NCBI GenBank assembly: GCA_037783545.1
Contig: JBBELK010000457.1
Span: 1,089,426-1,153,425, forward strand
Source: Henricia sp. BOLD:AAB3569
Lineage: Eukaryota; Echinodermata; Asteroidea; Spinulosida; Echinasteridae
Direction of reading: 5' to 3'
DNA length: 64,000 nucleotides
Shown here: positions 1 through 11,079 of the stretch, piece after piece
How the letters are laid out: every line of letters starts with the position of its first letter
Numbering within the stretch: the stretch's first letter is position 1
Program-made: the position numbers and the translations under genes
The notes under the pieces: generated by a model
Databases searched by the model: none
Seen by the model: only the letters and a program-made list of their open reading frames with translations
Told to the model about the DNA's origin: nothing

Positions 1-105
1 ACCACAGATATCATTTAATGCTATGCACGTGGCGAGGTGAAGGGGGTGACACCTTTTCAGAAGTGTGTGAGCCGGTAATGCGAAGGACAGAGGAAGATTA
101 ATGGA
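1..105 (-). other. 3' flank of TRIM-NHL copy 1
   Basis: This is the sequence downstream of the copy 1 stop codon on the minus strand. It is nearly identical to the same position beyond copy 2 (about 14300-14402) and partly to copy 4 (36690-36773), so it belongs to the duplicated unit. It is probably 3' UTR, but no clear polyadenylation signal is visible. Confidence 0.4.
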
Positions 106-740
106 TTATGACCATAGCTCTTGGTAGATTTTAACTGATTCGCTGTCTGCCACTGCCAACTGCCCCTCTGGTGTCATTGTGATTCCAAGCGGGTCGTACA
201 GACCCTGGGCGATACATGTGAGGAAGCCACCTTGAACATCGTAGTGATGGATATGACCAGTTCCTGGCCCATTAATCACTGCGATGTAGATACCCGACTC
301 ACTGTCCGAGTACACACCCCGGCAGGAGAACACTGGCTGACCTTCGATGGTTGGTTTGATGGTGAACTGCAGTGTAGCACCATCACAATCAGTAACATGC
401 ACTACTGCCTCTTCCCAGCCACTAATAACAAGGTTATCACCGCTGCCAGCAGCCAGGAAGCAAGGCGCAATACCCACTGGAATGGTGCGAAGCAGAGCAC
501 CATTAGTGGGGCTGTGCTCAGTGAGCACCTTGCGCCTCGTATCCCCTACCAGGATGTTGCCATTCTGTTTGACTGCTACACTCAGGAGGTTAACTCGAAT
601 ATTACCAACCTCACCAGCTGCCACGGTAGGAAACCGGAAAACACGCGAGTTGTTCTGGTTGAACACCTGGACTTTAGGTGCGTTCGGGCAAACTGTGACC
701 AACCGATTACCGGGTTGTGATACTGCGATGCCAAACGGAT
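106..740 (-). CDS. TRIM-NHL copy 1, exon 2 (NHL propeller)
   Basis: This exon encodes most of the C-terminal NHL beta-propeller, the part of TRIM-NHL proteins that binds substrate or RNA. Repeated blade signatures of the type 'GIAVSQPGNRLV', 'GNILVGD', 'DNLVISG' and 'GITMTPEGQLAVADS' run to a natural stop after 'YQELWS'. The exon starts after a good acceptor (pyrimidine-rich, CCAACAG) on the minus strand. Joined to the donor of exon 1 at 4138 the frame is kept: 1036 + 635 nt gives 557 codons including the stop. The reading frame is intact. Compared with copies 2-5 it carries several private changes, for example 'EGQPVFSCRG' where copies 2 and 5 read 'GGQPV.YCQG'. Because exon 1 of this copy lacks the RING, the product would be a B-box/coiled-coil/NHL protein without its own ligase domain. 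Confidence 0.8.
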
Positions 741-1641
741 CTGTTGGAGATAATAGCAATATAATGTGTATGAAAAAGTCATGAAAATAATTTGTTTTTT
801 TAAATACAAATTTCAAGAAAAATACATTCGAAATTAATTTAAGTTAGCTAAGCGACTAGTTGTAATCAATTGTTCACCCTGACGTACAGTTACACGCGGC
901 TTTATTTGACTCTGTGACCTGTGACGTCAAAGCGGCCGAGTAGACCCTAACTACAAACTCGCTTATATACACAACACGGAACTTTCAAACTGGAATGTTC
1001 TACACGGATAGGATTGTGCTTTAAACGCGATTCTGAAAGTTAACTAATTTTAAATACTAGTTTGCTGATCATATTTTGTTCACCTCAGTCTTCATTTTTG
1101 GTGTGACAGTGATGTCCCTGATTCTTAGTCCGAGTGAGGTGACGTATCAGGGTTCACTCTAACACAACATTGAAATCTAAACTTTTCACATTCTGCGAGG
1201 TGTTATGTTGGAATGTAAATGTGGTGTGCATTGCGTATTGTAATGTGTAACCAACACTCATCTGGTAATATGAGAAGATAATCCAAAATCAACACGTGAC
1301 AATCACAATGCATTAAATTAATTTCGTCTTTCGGTTTTTATGACGTTTTGCTTAGTTTGTTTAGACCGTCTTTAAATATTGTCTATGGTAAAGGTTTATT
1401 CCATTGATGTTTATAACATCAGTGATTCCGAATCAATGATTTCGAATCAGTTATCGGTAAAAAGAAATCTACCATGGCCAATTCCATACAACGTTTAAAA
1501 TCGTCCCCTTTTAGTTTATAACTTCCTATGGAACACAATATTTGGTATGATGCATAATCACCATTGAAATGAAACCAAACTTGGAATGAGAGAAAAATCT
1601 GATACCTCTAACGCACAGGGCAGATTCTCTATACTGCAGTT

Positions 1642-2003
1642 AATAAAAATGATAATGATTTATACCGCGCACTTATACGGGGAAATCCCGATCAAGGCGC
1701 CGTCACCCTGATCATATGGCTCCATTAAATCACTCTGAATACCATCTAGTTAGCTCCCTGGGGAGTATATATACAGCCTAGCTGCCTTAGGCGCTCAACG
1801 GCTAATCAAACACATCAACTTTCGCTGTCCTCTCAGGTACCCATTTCGCTCCTGGGTGGAGAGAAGCAATGCGTGACAAAGTACCTTGCTCAAGGGTACA
1901 CGCACCGTGGATGGACCAGACCGGGATTCGAACCAACTACCTTTGGAACTAACCTAGGTTTTGAATACGATCCACTAGACCGCTCCCCCACAGTACACCA
2001 CTC
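1642..2003 (-). mobile_element. tRNA-derived SINE in copy 1 intron
   Basis: On the minus strand the element begins with a tRNA-like head holding an A-box-like GAGCGGTCTAGTGGAT and a B-box GGTTCGAATCC, followed by an unrelated body and an AT-rich tail. It interrupts the tRNA-like sequence that is uninterrupted in copies 2 and 5: the flanks 'tgcagtt' and 'gagctataag' are contiguous in copy 5 at about 58830-58845. The paralogue therefore provides the empty site. The target duplication is unclear. Confidence 0.7.
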
Positions 2004-2497
2004 GAGCTATAAGACTCAGCGGTAGGCTATCGGTTGATGGTTTTGACCGATATCTCATTTAAATGATAACTTAGACAAATCGATAAAATCACTGATCTCT
2101 TCTAGCGTCTTTCCACTGAGCCTCTATTAAAGATATACAGTCCGTGCGTTTTGGGTGTGGCACCTCGTAAGGCCCTATGTATCATTTGCAAGATAAACAT
2201 TTTTACAGATTCGTGGAATAGAAGTGTAACATATCTAAGGAAGAATGTTGGCAAACTAACCTGAACAATATTTTTTTTCAGAAAACCTTGAAAATCTATA
2301 TATGGATTTTATGTACAAGTGCACGGGACTTTAGAAAACCACCTTCGCTTGTCAATTTCCAGCATAAAATACCATTTTGGACAAAAATAAATGTATGTTA
2401 CCATTGCTGTAAACACTTTGAGTAAGGATTTTCTTGTCAACTCATGAAAAACAAAATTGGGTCATGGCTAATGATACAATAGGCCTTTCAGGATATA

Positions 2498-3093
2498 CAG
2501 GGTGTCCCAGAAAAAAACGAAACCGAGATTTATCGATGTGTAATCATACTTTAATCTCAATCCTGAATAATAAATGACACATATTTGGAAAGCTTAGTTC
2601 CTCATCTTTCATTTGATACCACTCATATGATACATACTTCACGCATGAATTAATAAAGACAATATGAAGCAGGGCTATCAAAAAGTCGTTTGCACAACGA
2701 TACCTGAATTTCAAAGAAATAATCACATTTCTAAAAAGTTCCTGCCCTTTCGTATGATACCTCAGTCAGGATAAATGAGCCAGGGATGACAGATATCCTG
2801 CATTTAAATATGGATTGAATTTCCATGTTTTTCACACCTGACCGATTTTTCGCATGAATGCATTCGGAGAAGGTCACGTGTGCATTAAAAACGTGCGTGT
2901 TGAAAACTTGTTGGTAGCCCTGCTTCATATTGTCTTCATTCATTCATGCGTAAAGTATGTATCATATGAGTGGTATCAAATGAAAGATGAGGAACTAAGC
3001 TTTCCAAATATTTGTCATTTATTATTCAAGATTGAGATTAAAGTATGATTAAACATCGATAAATCTCGGTTTCGTTTTTTCTGGGACACCCTG
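2498..3093. mobile_element. Foldback/Tc1-mariner-like MITE, TA-flanked
   Basis: The termini CAGGGTGTCCCAG and CTGGGACACCCTG are inverted and each is bordered by TA. The inverted arms continue for roughly 180 bp on each side (about 2498-2680 and 2918-3093), with a central unpaired segment. TA target duplication and these ends fit a non-autonomous Tc1/mariner-type element. Open frames inside it (2544-2726, 2854-3048) are simply the two arms read in opposite directions. A decayed end of the same family is present in copy 4's intron near 38535-38565. Confidence 0.8.
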
Positions 3094-4137
3094 TACAGTC
3101 CGTGCGTTTTAGGTGTGGCACCTAAAAATTGATATTTTTCTGGAAACAAATGTTATTCGCTTTCAAATTAGACATCAAAGATAAAATCGAATAATTACTG
3201 TCAATATTTCGAATTATTGGCAGTCCGCCTATAATTCAAGGCGTAGACTTGTCCTAATGAGACCTTACGTGCTCGGTCTGCAACACGCAGCGCACAGTGC
3301 GTCCTTTGGATCTGGACCAGTGACCTGTGCAATATAGTGTTTTCTTCAGTTTCCTCTGTCTCAGAAAGTCTTCCGAGATAGAAAAAAAAGAGATTTGACA
3401 GGCCATTTGTCTAAAGGGCGCGCACCGCAGACCAAAAACAGGAAGCCAGACGTTGGCAAGTCTAGGCAAGGCGCAAAAACGGCCGTAAAAACGGCGTTTT
3501 CACAGGGTTGCCGAATGTCTAAAATACAGAGTATGATGTTTTGTCGTTAAAGTAAAAGTTTTAAAATTCGGTTGGAGACAAAATAAATCAAATTTGCTGA
3601 GAACCACTGACAATATAATTTTAATGTTATGGAAATGCTTCGATCGGTACCGTTATAGTGGAAACAGCCCTAAAGCCCCATTACATCATTTGCAGTGACC
3701 CACAATGTTACTTCATCAGTTGACAAGAAAAACCCGACTAGACGTGTCGATAGCAATAGTAACAAACACCAGGCACGTAATTTTCTCGTGTAAAATGGTA
3801 CTTTTGACAACGGAAGGTGCTTTTATTCACTTTTTCAAAAAGCAATTTTTACCATTCACTTTTTCAACACAAAAACCATGCATGGATTTTTAATATTTTC
3901 TGATCTGTGTCTGAAATTGCAGTTTATCAAACCTTATACTTTTGTTATGTAATGCTGTTGTCCTTAAAAGTCGTAAAAAAAGTTTGTGACGTCATCTGCA
4001 AATGATATAATTGCTTTTAAACGCTTAAAACATGTTAATTGAATTCGGTTTACAGGTGAAATCATCTTTAAGCGCAGGCAATATTTTCCGTTCAATATTT
4101 AAAGAAAGTTCTGTAATTCCATTTTTTGTACACATAC

Positions 4138-5173
4138 GTTCTCGTAGGGGGATTTGGCTTTTGATGTTCCCGTCTACACTCAAGAATTGAACCCGTTGGT
4201 TCCAGTAGTCTGCTACAGCTATCTCACTACGTTGTCGAACAGCGACGTCGCAAGCACATCGAAACTCTCCCGGGCCACTTCCCTTTTTGCCAATCTTACG
4301 ACACAGCTCCCACTTGCCTCCAGCAGTCACCAGCTTGCCAAGATTGATGTCACCAACCCCTTGTATCTGCTTGAACCTCAGGTATGACAGCCTGTTGTCC
4401 GCATCGGGAGTGTTCTGGCCACTCAGCAGTTTCAGGTCTTTGCTCACTGTATAATACATTGACAGGAATTCGCTGTCCGCTGCTGTGCTTGCCAAATCTT
4501 TAGTTGTTTTGAGTGAATGCTTGATTCTCTCTTCCAGTAGATGGACGGTTTTCTTGATTTTATCCAGTTTTTGCTTGCGCTCTTTGTTGATTTTGTTAAT
4601 TTTCTCAGTGATGGCATTTTCTTGCTTTGTTATTTCTTGTCTTAGCGCGTCTGCCTTGTGTTGCACCTCTGCTGTGATTTTATCTACTGAGGCACCGAGT
4701 CCTCGTTGTATTTTAGAGACGTTCGCCAGGATGTCCTTGATTTGTTTGAGTTTTACTTTCAGCGGGGAGCAGAGTTTTGTCAGCGATTGTTTGTACTTCT
4801 TCACAGCTTGATTGCTATCAATATAAACGTGTTTCGGTTGAGGATGATCTAGTACTGTACAATGTCGACATATTAACTCCTCACACGTTGTACAAAAGAA
4901 GCGCGTGACCTCGCCCTTGTGGTTGGGACACTTCGGATCCTGTATCAATTTCTTAGACGGTTGCAGCTTTCCCTCGCGAATCTCATCCAGAGTAAGTACG
5001 GTGTGGTTTGATGTGGCTGCACAACGAGGATGTCGTTTGCCACAACTAGAACACATATTTTGAGCACAGTCCACACACCGATGCGTGGCCTCTTTTTCCT
5101 CTTCACAGATCTCACAAACGAGCTTCTCACCGTCAGAACATACCAGCTTCTCCTGCACAGCAAACTCTTCCAT
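4138..5173 (-). CDS. TRIM-NHL copy 1, exon 1 (RING-less)
   Basis: This exon encodes a B-box 1 (C..C, then 'HRCVDCAQNMCSSC'), a B-box 2 starting 'CPNHKGEVTRFFC', a coiled coil of about 110 residues rich in K, E, I and L, and the first NHL blade ('EIAVADYWNQRVQFLSVDG'). The chosen start is the ATG at 5173, equivalent to Met-88 of copy 2. Upstream, the linker after the RING is still recognisable (5174-5240) but has two in-frame stops. It is then fused to the 5' flanking block normally found upstream of the first intron. So the RING, the usual ATG and the 5' intron are deleted. The exon ends at a GTATGT donor. Expression would need a new 5' arrangement, so this could be a truncated gene or an early pseudogene. 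Confidence 0.65.
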
Positions 5174-5250
5174 GATGGAAACCAAGTGAAAATGTGTTCT
5201 TTATTCTCAAACACCAGATTCTGGAAGTTGCGTATACCTTCGACAGTATG

Positions 5251-5293
5251 CACGTTCACGCTCTTAAATTTGATGCACAATAAGTCGTGGATG
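5251..5293 (-). promoter_or_regulatory. Conserved 5' block, copy 1
   Basis: A block beginning CACGTTCACGCTCTTAAATT lies upstream of copies 1-4 (also 18187-18230, 28321-28367, 40531-40580). In copies 2-4 it sits just upstream of a GTAAGT donor, so it is 5' UTR or core promoter. In copy 1 it is fused directly to the remnant of the RING linker. Function is inferred from position and conservation only. Confidence 0.35.
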
Positions 5294-6719
5294 TTTTTAT
5301 TTTGATGCCAACTCAGTCCGTCGGAATTATCGCGTATATTAGGAAATCATTTATTGTGGGCGTAAATAAATATGGCTTCCAAAGCCATGTATCATGTGAT
5401 ATTGACGTGTTATACGTTGATGAGGCAGTTATACAGACGCGATGTCGCTGATATCGCTTTGTCTGCTTACCTACATAAGTTACAATTCCTGAACTTTATA
5501 CTCTGGGTTTCCCCACATCTAGCATGTTGAATGTTGAATGGTACACATCGGCAAATGGTACCACAACAGTGTATTTACTAAGGATGGCAAAACAATTTTG
5601 AGATAAATTCATTTTTGGGGAAATTGGGGGCACTCTTTTCATTTCTGAAAACCTCAAGTCTCTACGAAGCTTCAATTTAAAAATAACACCACCTATCTCG
5701 GGCACCTCTCTGGCAAAACACCCCATTCCAGAGTTACGCGGTGTGCGTGACAATTTAGTTTTGGTAAAAGTATGTCGAAGTTAAATGGCTTTGCCAGTAA
5801 AAAATAATTAAACGCATCCATAATGTTTTGGGGCAAACAAGTCTAACTTGAAGGTACGTGCGTTTTTGTTGAATGAGTATTTATGCTTTTTTAGAATTTA
5901 TTGGAGTATAATTTTTAGTTTGACTTTTTAATATAGCAAAAAGGCATCCATTACCGAGCATTGTCTCAAGTACTAAACTTCACAACGTAACTAAAGATAA
6001 GTTGTTTTACCAAAAAGTTACAAGTTTGCACCACTTACATTTTGTGGCAAAACAACCTAAGTCTATATAAAAATGCATATAGGCCTAGGCCCTATTTTAT
6101 AAACAAACATGTTTTCAAACTGATTTGTCCACAGAAATGAAAAATTAAACCAAACCACGACATTGAAAGAATTTAAGTGTGAATGACAATTACACATATA
6201 AAAACAGGCAAATGTTCAAATCGTTGAACACGATTTTCTCAAATTCACGATTTTTGAGTTAGGATGTTTTGCCATCAAAGGGCCGCGCTTCGGCTGGAAG
6301 TGAATTACCTGCAACTTTAGTGCGTTAACTACACATTGTTGGTACTGATAATTTGGTACGAAATTGTCCTTTACAATCACTGCTTCAACCAATGATCGAA
6401 TTTGGTCATCTACCAACGATTGTCATTGGTTAAATCTACGCAAACGTCACAAACATGTTTGTGGTAATGGTCGCGAAAACTTGATTCTGCAAATTGCCTG
6501 TTTTTCTGTCATGCTGCAGGGCATGCATTTACTGACAGCAACCATTCAAGATTGCCGGGATAGCGACTCGGAGGCCAGACTGACGGCACGTTGCGTGGAG
6601 GCTCGCTTCAGGGAACTCATTTCATAGACTGAGGGGGAACAACATCCGGGAGACAATGATATCCGCACCATCACTGTCATGTAGCGCCCTCTACAGTCGA
6701 GAAAACGTTCGTGATACAG

Positions 6720-6840
6720 ACCGTATCGAATAGCTGCCATATTGTAGGGCAGTTTCTTGTTCCATGAGGACATGCATTGTTACACATTTTACACCAATTT
6801 TTAAAATATGCCCTACAAGATAGCAGCTTTTCGATACGGT
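6720..6840. repeat. Foldback MITE (ACCGTATCGAA ends)
   Basis: The two ends, ACCGTATCGAATAGCTGCCA and its near inverse copy ending TCGATACGGT, form an inverted repeat of about 33 bp with TGTAGGGCA inside, separated by about 55 bp. A second copy lies at 18867-18987 in the paralogous spacer. Confidence 0.6.
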
Positions 6841-7796
6841 GTGTTGGCCGTTACAACAGTTTATTGCGGTCACTCGTTTACATCCATTGTGTTTGTGTAG
6901 CCTACAGCATTTTATTCTCCTGTTCGTTTCTTCACTAAAGGGGCCCTCCAAAGTTGTCAACATTTTCACAGTTCTAGATTTTTTAAGACCCACCTCCCTC
7001 CCCCCAAAATACTATACTTATCAACATTTTTCTGTCAGTATCATGAAATGTCAACATTTTACAGTGCATGTAAAGTTCTACGTGGCCTTCGACACCCTCC
7101 CCTTCCTACTTTTTGTAGAATCGTGAAAATGTTGACAACTTTCGACAGCACAAAAAGAAAATGGTTACTTAATTCCGCTGTGTTTCACCTTCACGAGTTG
7201 GCCTGTATTACCCTCCCCCACCCCCCGCCCGTTCGAAATTGAGGGCCCTTGATTTTTTAAATATGACGATATTTTTCCTTTAAAAAAGAGGGGGGAAAGC
7301 TCGCGTTTTTTCCTCCGCAAATTGTATGATAATGAAAATTTTTACCGAATGCCCGTTCGGTTGCATAACTTTGCAAATGTGACTGGCACATATTAAACAT
7401 TTTAGCCAAAACAAAAAAGCGCGAAGAGACGATGAAAATCAATATTGTAAGCTTGTGGTGAAACACAGCGGAATCTATGCTTATTTGCTTCGTTTTTATC
7501 TGGTCTTGTAAATATTCAGATGCCAACGGTCAAATATAATTATAATTATGATAGCACCTTCTTTGTAAATATGGCGTGTTCTATCAGTGCAATAAGAGAA
7601 AATAGACTTATTTTTGCGAGTTATAATCATGTGATCGAGCTATACAATTTGGATATTGTTCAAGTTTTAGGAAGCACTAACGACCAGTTTATATAGCTGT
7701 AATTTTCCGACAAAGGTATATACGATTTGGAGCTTCGGGGCTGAAAATATTGTAAGCTCCCATAGCTAACTTCGCTGACGGCCGCCTACCGTAGAT

Positions 7797-7996
7797 CCTT
7801 TCGGGGTTTCCGCACACGCTGGAATTAGCACATTTGGTACAGCGGACCTTTGACATGCATAGATTGGTTCCCGATTCTACTTTCGCTATATGGCATTCCG
7901 CAATAAGCGATAGGATCAGGAACCGGTCTCTGCATGTCAAAGGTCTGCTGTACCAAATATGCTAATTCAAATTTGTGGGCGGAAAACCCCGAAAGG
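7797..7996. repeat. Foldback MITE, ~75-bp arms
   Basis: The left arm from CCTTTCGGGGTTTCC and the right arm ending GGAAAACCCCGAAAGG are inverted, and the match continues inward through 'GGTACAGCGGACCTTTGACA'. The paralogous copy at 19781-19976 has lost the outermost bases on the left. Confidence 0.65.
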
Positions 7997-8566
7997 GCAC
8001 ATTGTGCGACCTTTATACTAGATTTGTTGAGAGTACTTGACACTACACGTAGGCCTATGTATATAGACTCGATCTATACACAGTCCGAGGTAATCTCAAC
8101 AAATCTGAACTCATTGCGGAAAATTCGTAGCAAAACTTGCACAGTGAGAGGGCGGCTTTAGTCGTGACATTACCTGATGACACACAATTGCAATGGAGTT
8201 TCACAAGTGATAAAACCACTAAGCAAAAGGTTATAGATCAATTTATTTACATAAACATGTTTTGTTTCCAAAAGTAAACAGTGTTAATAGTAACAAATGA
8301 TTAGTAATAGTTGTTTAGCCGTAGTTACCTTACTAGTTTACGGTTTTGTCAAAAAAAATCTACAAACGGGACATTATCATCCATTTTTCAATTATCAATT
8401 TAAAATCAATATCAATAGAGTGTAAAATGTGATAAAACCTTGCACTAGGCAAAGGTTAAAGATCAATTTATTTACATGAAAATACATCAACTGTTTCTCT
8501 CACAAAAAAAACTAGCACAGTGTTAATTGTTACAAATAATGATTAGTAATACGAAGAAGTGGTATA

Positions 8567-8758
8567 GGGGGCTTTCACAGAGGGTCAAAAAGTCACGGGT
8601 CACTATTGCTTGTCCTCCAGATCGGAAGAGAACAATATAGCCACGTAGGGAAACACACGTATAGCTGCTAGAAGAAAAGCACGTGGCCTATTGTTATCTC
8701 CCGATCTGGAGGACAAGCAATAATGACCCGTAACCTTTTGACCCCTGTGAAAGCGCCC
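8567..8758. mobile_element. TIR MITE flanked by TATA, copy a
   Basis: Long inverted termini start GGGGGCTTTCACAG on the left and end CTGTGAAAGCGCCC on the right, with the match extending about 70 bp inward. TATA (or TA) flanks both ends. The paralogous copy is 20452-20641. Confidence 0.7.
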
Positions 8759-9264
8759 TATATGGTGTGGTATGATATGTACATTTATACCCTACTACTT
8801 TATGGTTTGGTTTAAAAGTTATACACATATACAGGAGTTCCAACAAAAGTTTTACATTGATAATATTTTTTATGACATCTAGACTCCAATGGCATCAAAA
8901 TGTCCTATTTTAATTTAATTTAGCTTTCAATTTTTTATTTTTTTATTTTTTCTCTGCATGTTGGAATCAAAATATCCGGAAACGACTTACTTTGATCACG
9001 TCTCCATAGACTACTAAAATATGACGCCATTTACCACGGTAACTGATTCTAAACTTTCGCTGGTAATCTGAAACGTCCATTGCTAAAGCGCAGGGAAACA
9101 GATCACTGGTTTTAGTGTAGACACAGAAACCTTGGCAACGCACAAAGGGTGACATTTATACTTTATAGTAGTCGATACTGCCATTGAATGCGAGGTTTGT
9201 GTATGCGGTATGTGCGGCTCGGAGAACTTGCATAACAAACGGTCAAAACTTTCGAACAAAACCT

Positions 9265-9489
9265 GGGGCTAATATCATAAAGACGTTTAGCAGAAAACAA
9301 TTCCTTAATGCAAACCATGTGTTGGCTTAAGAAAAACGGATTAGCAGTCAAAATCGGGTGTTCTGCTGTTCATGCTGAGAACTCAAGTTGACATACACAT
9401 TTTGACTATTAACCCATTTTAAAAAAGGAAACCAATTTTGGATTAAGCATTGTTTTTTTTTTGCTAAACAGCTTTATAGAATTGGTCCC
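9265..9489. mobile_element. MITE with GGGGCYAAT..ATTGGYCCC ends
   Basis: Termini read GGGGCTAATATCATAAAG on the left and CTTTATAGAATTGGTCCC on the right, with 'TTTAGCA' and 'TGCTAAACAG' just inside. Same family as 21215-21437 and 21625-21868, and related in its ends to 50729-50968. Confidence 0.6.
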
Positions 9490-10803
9490 TGTTCACCTTG
9501 TATTAATTAATACAACCATTTCAAGTTGTCTTACTAAACTTCTACACTTGGTGTAAGGGAACCTAATCCATTGTATCATCATTGCGTCTTACAATTGAGA
9601 ACGATAAAAGGTAAAACGGATCTTCTATATGTACAGGAAATCACAAGATGATATGTACCGAGTAACTCCACAATTTTAACCCTTAGATACATGTACATGA
9701 TAGAATCCTAAAATCTCAGCTCAACATCAACAATGTACGGCTGCGAAACAGTTTAAGTACAGTTTAAATTTTGTACAATAAAATCAAGTAAAAAATGTTT
9801 TTTATTGTCTGCATCAAGCAATATTATATTGTTATAATAAACTGTGCAAGTGTGCCTTACTTCAATCGCCGATATATATCATTTTGTGTATACATAACGC
9901 AGGGCGAAATACCAGATTTATCAAGAAATCGGATTGTATAATTCCATAGATTTGTTAGTTGCATAGATTTGTTCATGCACTTTTGTCTTGCATTATCCTG
10001 TATTATATGAGTGCCATAGAACATTGGTCAAGTCAAACTACTATTCACATTAATCATCACTATGCAGAGCTACATGTATTTCCAGTCCTGATGATCAAGA
10101 CGTAAATCCAGCTATTTTGAACATTTGGACAGGACGGTCGCTGAAATGTCATGCATGAGGCATTGTCGATGTACTTTGTCCACAGTACTGGAGAGATTTG
10201 GCCATCAGGATCTACAATGGTTTTTAAGATCATATCTCTGTACAATGGTTTTCATCTTCTCTCGGAATGAGGAAAATAACTATAAAGAGATAACTTTACA
10301 ACCAGAGCTGCAACAGGTAGTGCAACAAGATTCCTTGAAAAATCTTGTGTACACATTTCCCACATGTATGTGCCAAAGATATACTACGAGCATGTTTTGG
10401 GGCAAATTTGGCAAGTCCCTAGAATGTAATTAAAACCTTTAAAAAAACCAATATCAATGGAGTAACCATCACCAGGGAAAGGAGATCAATTTATTTACAC
10501 AAAATTACGTTTTTCTCTGAACAGGCAACACAATTATAGTTGCTACAAATAATGATTTATAACGCAAGAACGTAAAAAATATACATCAGGACTTCCAAAA
10601 TGTTTGTTTGTCTTTGACAATTATCAATTTAAAATCAATTATTATGTTTTAAAGTGCTAAAAGCACCAATAAAGGTGGTTAAAGATCAAGTTATTTACAC
10701 AAAAATGCAACTTTTTTTCTTTAAAAAATCAATATCAATGGAGTTTCAAAATTAATAAAACCAGCAGGCAAAGTCCAAGGATCAAGTTATTTACACAAAA
10801 TTA

Positions 10804-11079
10804 TGACCCGCTTAGTAAAAAGGCACGTAAGTTGTGTAGGGTGGGTCAAGTTTTCACGACAATAAGTAGAAATCTGCGGATCAGATCCACGCTCATTAGA
10901 ATACAGAAACACAATGGTAATTCCAGGCGGAACACGGACATTTTAGACAGTATCTGGGCATCGCCAGGAATTTCCACTGCGTTTTTGTATTTTAATGCGC
11001 GTTGATCTGCCGTACATATGGTCGCGAAAACGTGACCCACCCTCCGCGACTTACAGACATTTTTTTGCAGAGCGGGTCA
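10804..11079. mobile_element. Foldback MITE with TGACCCGC ends, copy a
   Basis: Ends TGACCCGC and GCGGGTCA are inverted; inside are complementary blocks around 'AAATCTGCGG', 'CCACGCTCATTA' and 'TGTATTTTAATG'. Further copies lie at 32469-32742 and 46354-46631 in the paralogous spacers. Confidence 0.65.

Larger units (their letters stand above)
741..4137 (-). other. Intron of TRIM-NHL copy 1 (3.4 kb, TE-filled)
   Basis: The intron runs from a GTATGT donor at 4137 to a CAG acceptor at 741 on the minus strand. About half matches the intron of copies 2-5. The rest is insertions: a SINE at 1642-2003 and a foldback element at 2498-3093. A stretch of about 330 bp around 2165-2495 is shared only with copy 5 (58980-59310). 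No host gene is visible; the short open frames around 3254-3893 are not supported. Confidence 0.7.

Noticed and set aside
347..784. Plus-strand open frames opposite the NHL and RING exons (e.g. 232-720, 347-784, 14625-15014, 17051-17422, 39405-39989, 63030-63371)
   Set aside because: They are antisense shadows of the real minus-strand exons: they recur in every copy with the same boundaries and have no protein features of their own.
2544..3048. Two similar small frames on opposite strands in the copy 1 intron
   Set aside because: They are the two inverted arms of the TA-flanked MITE.
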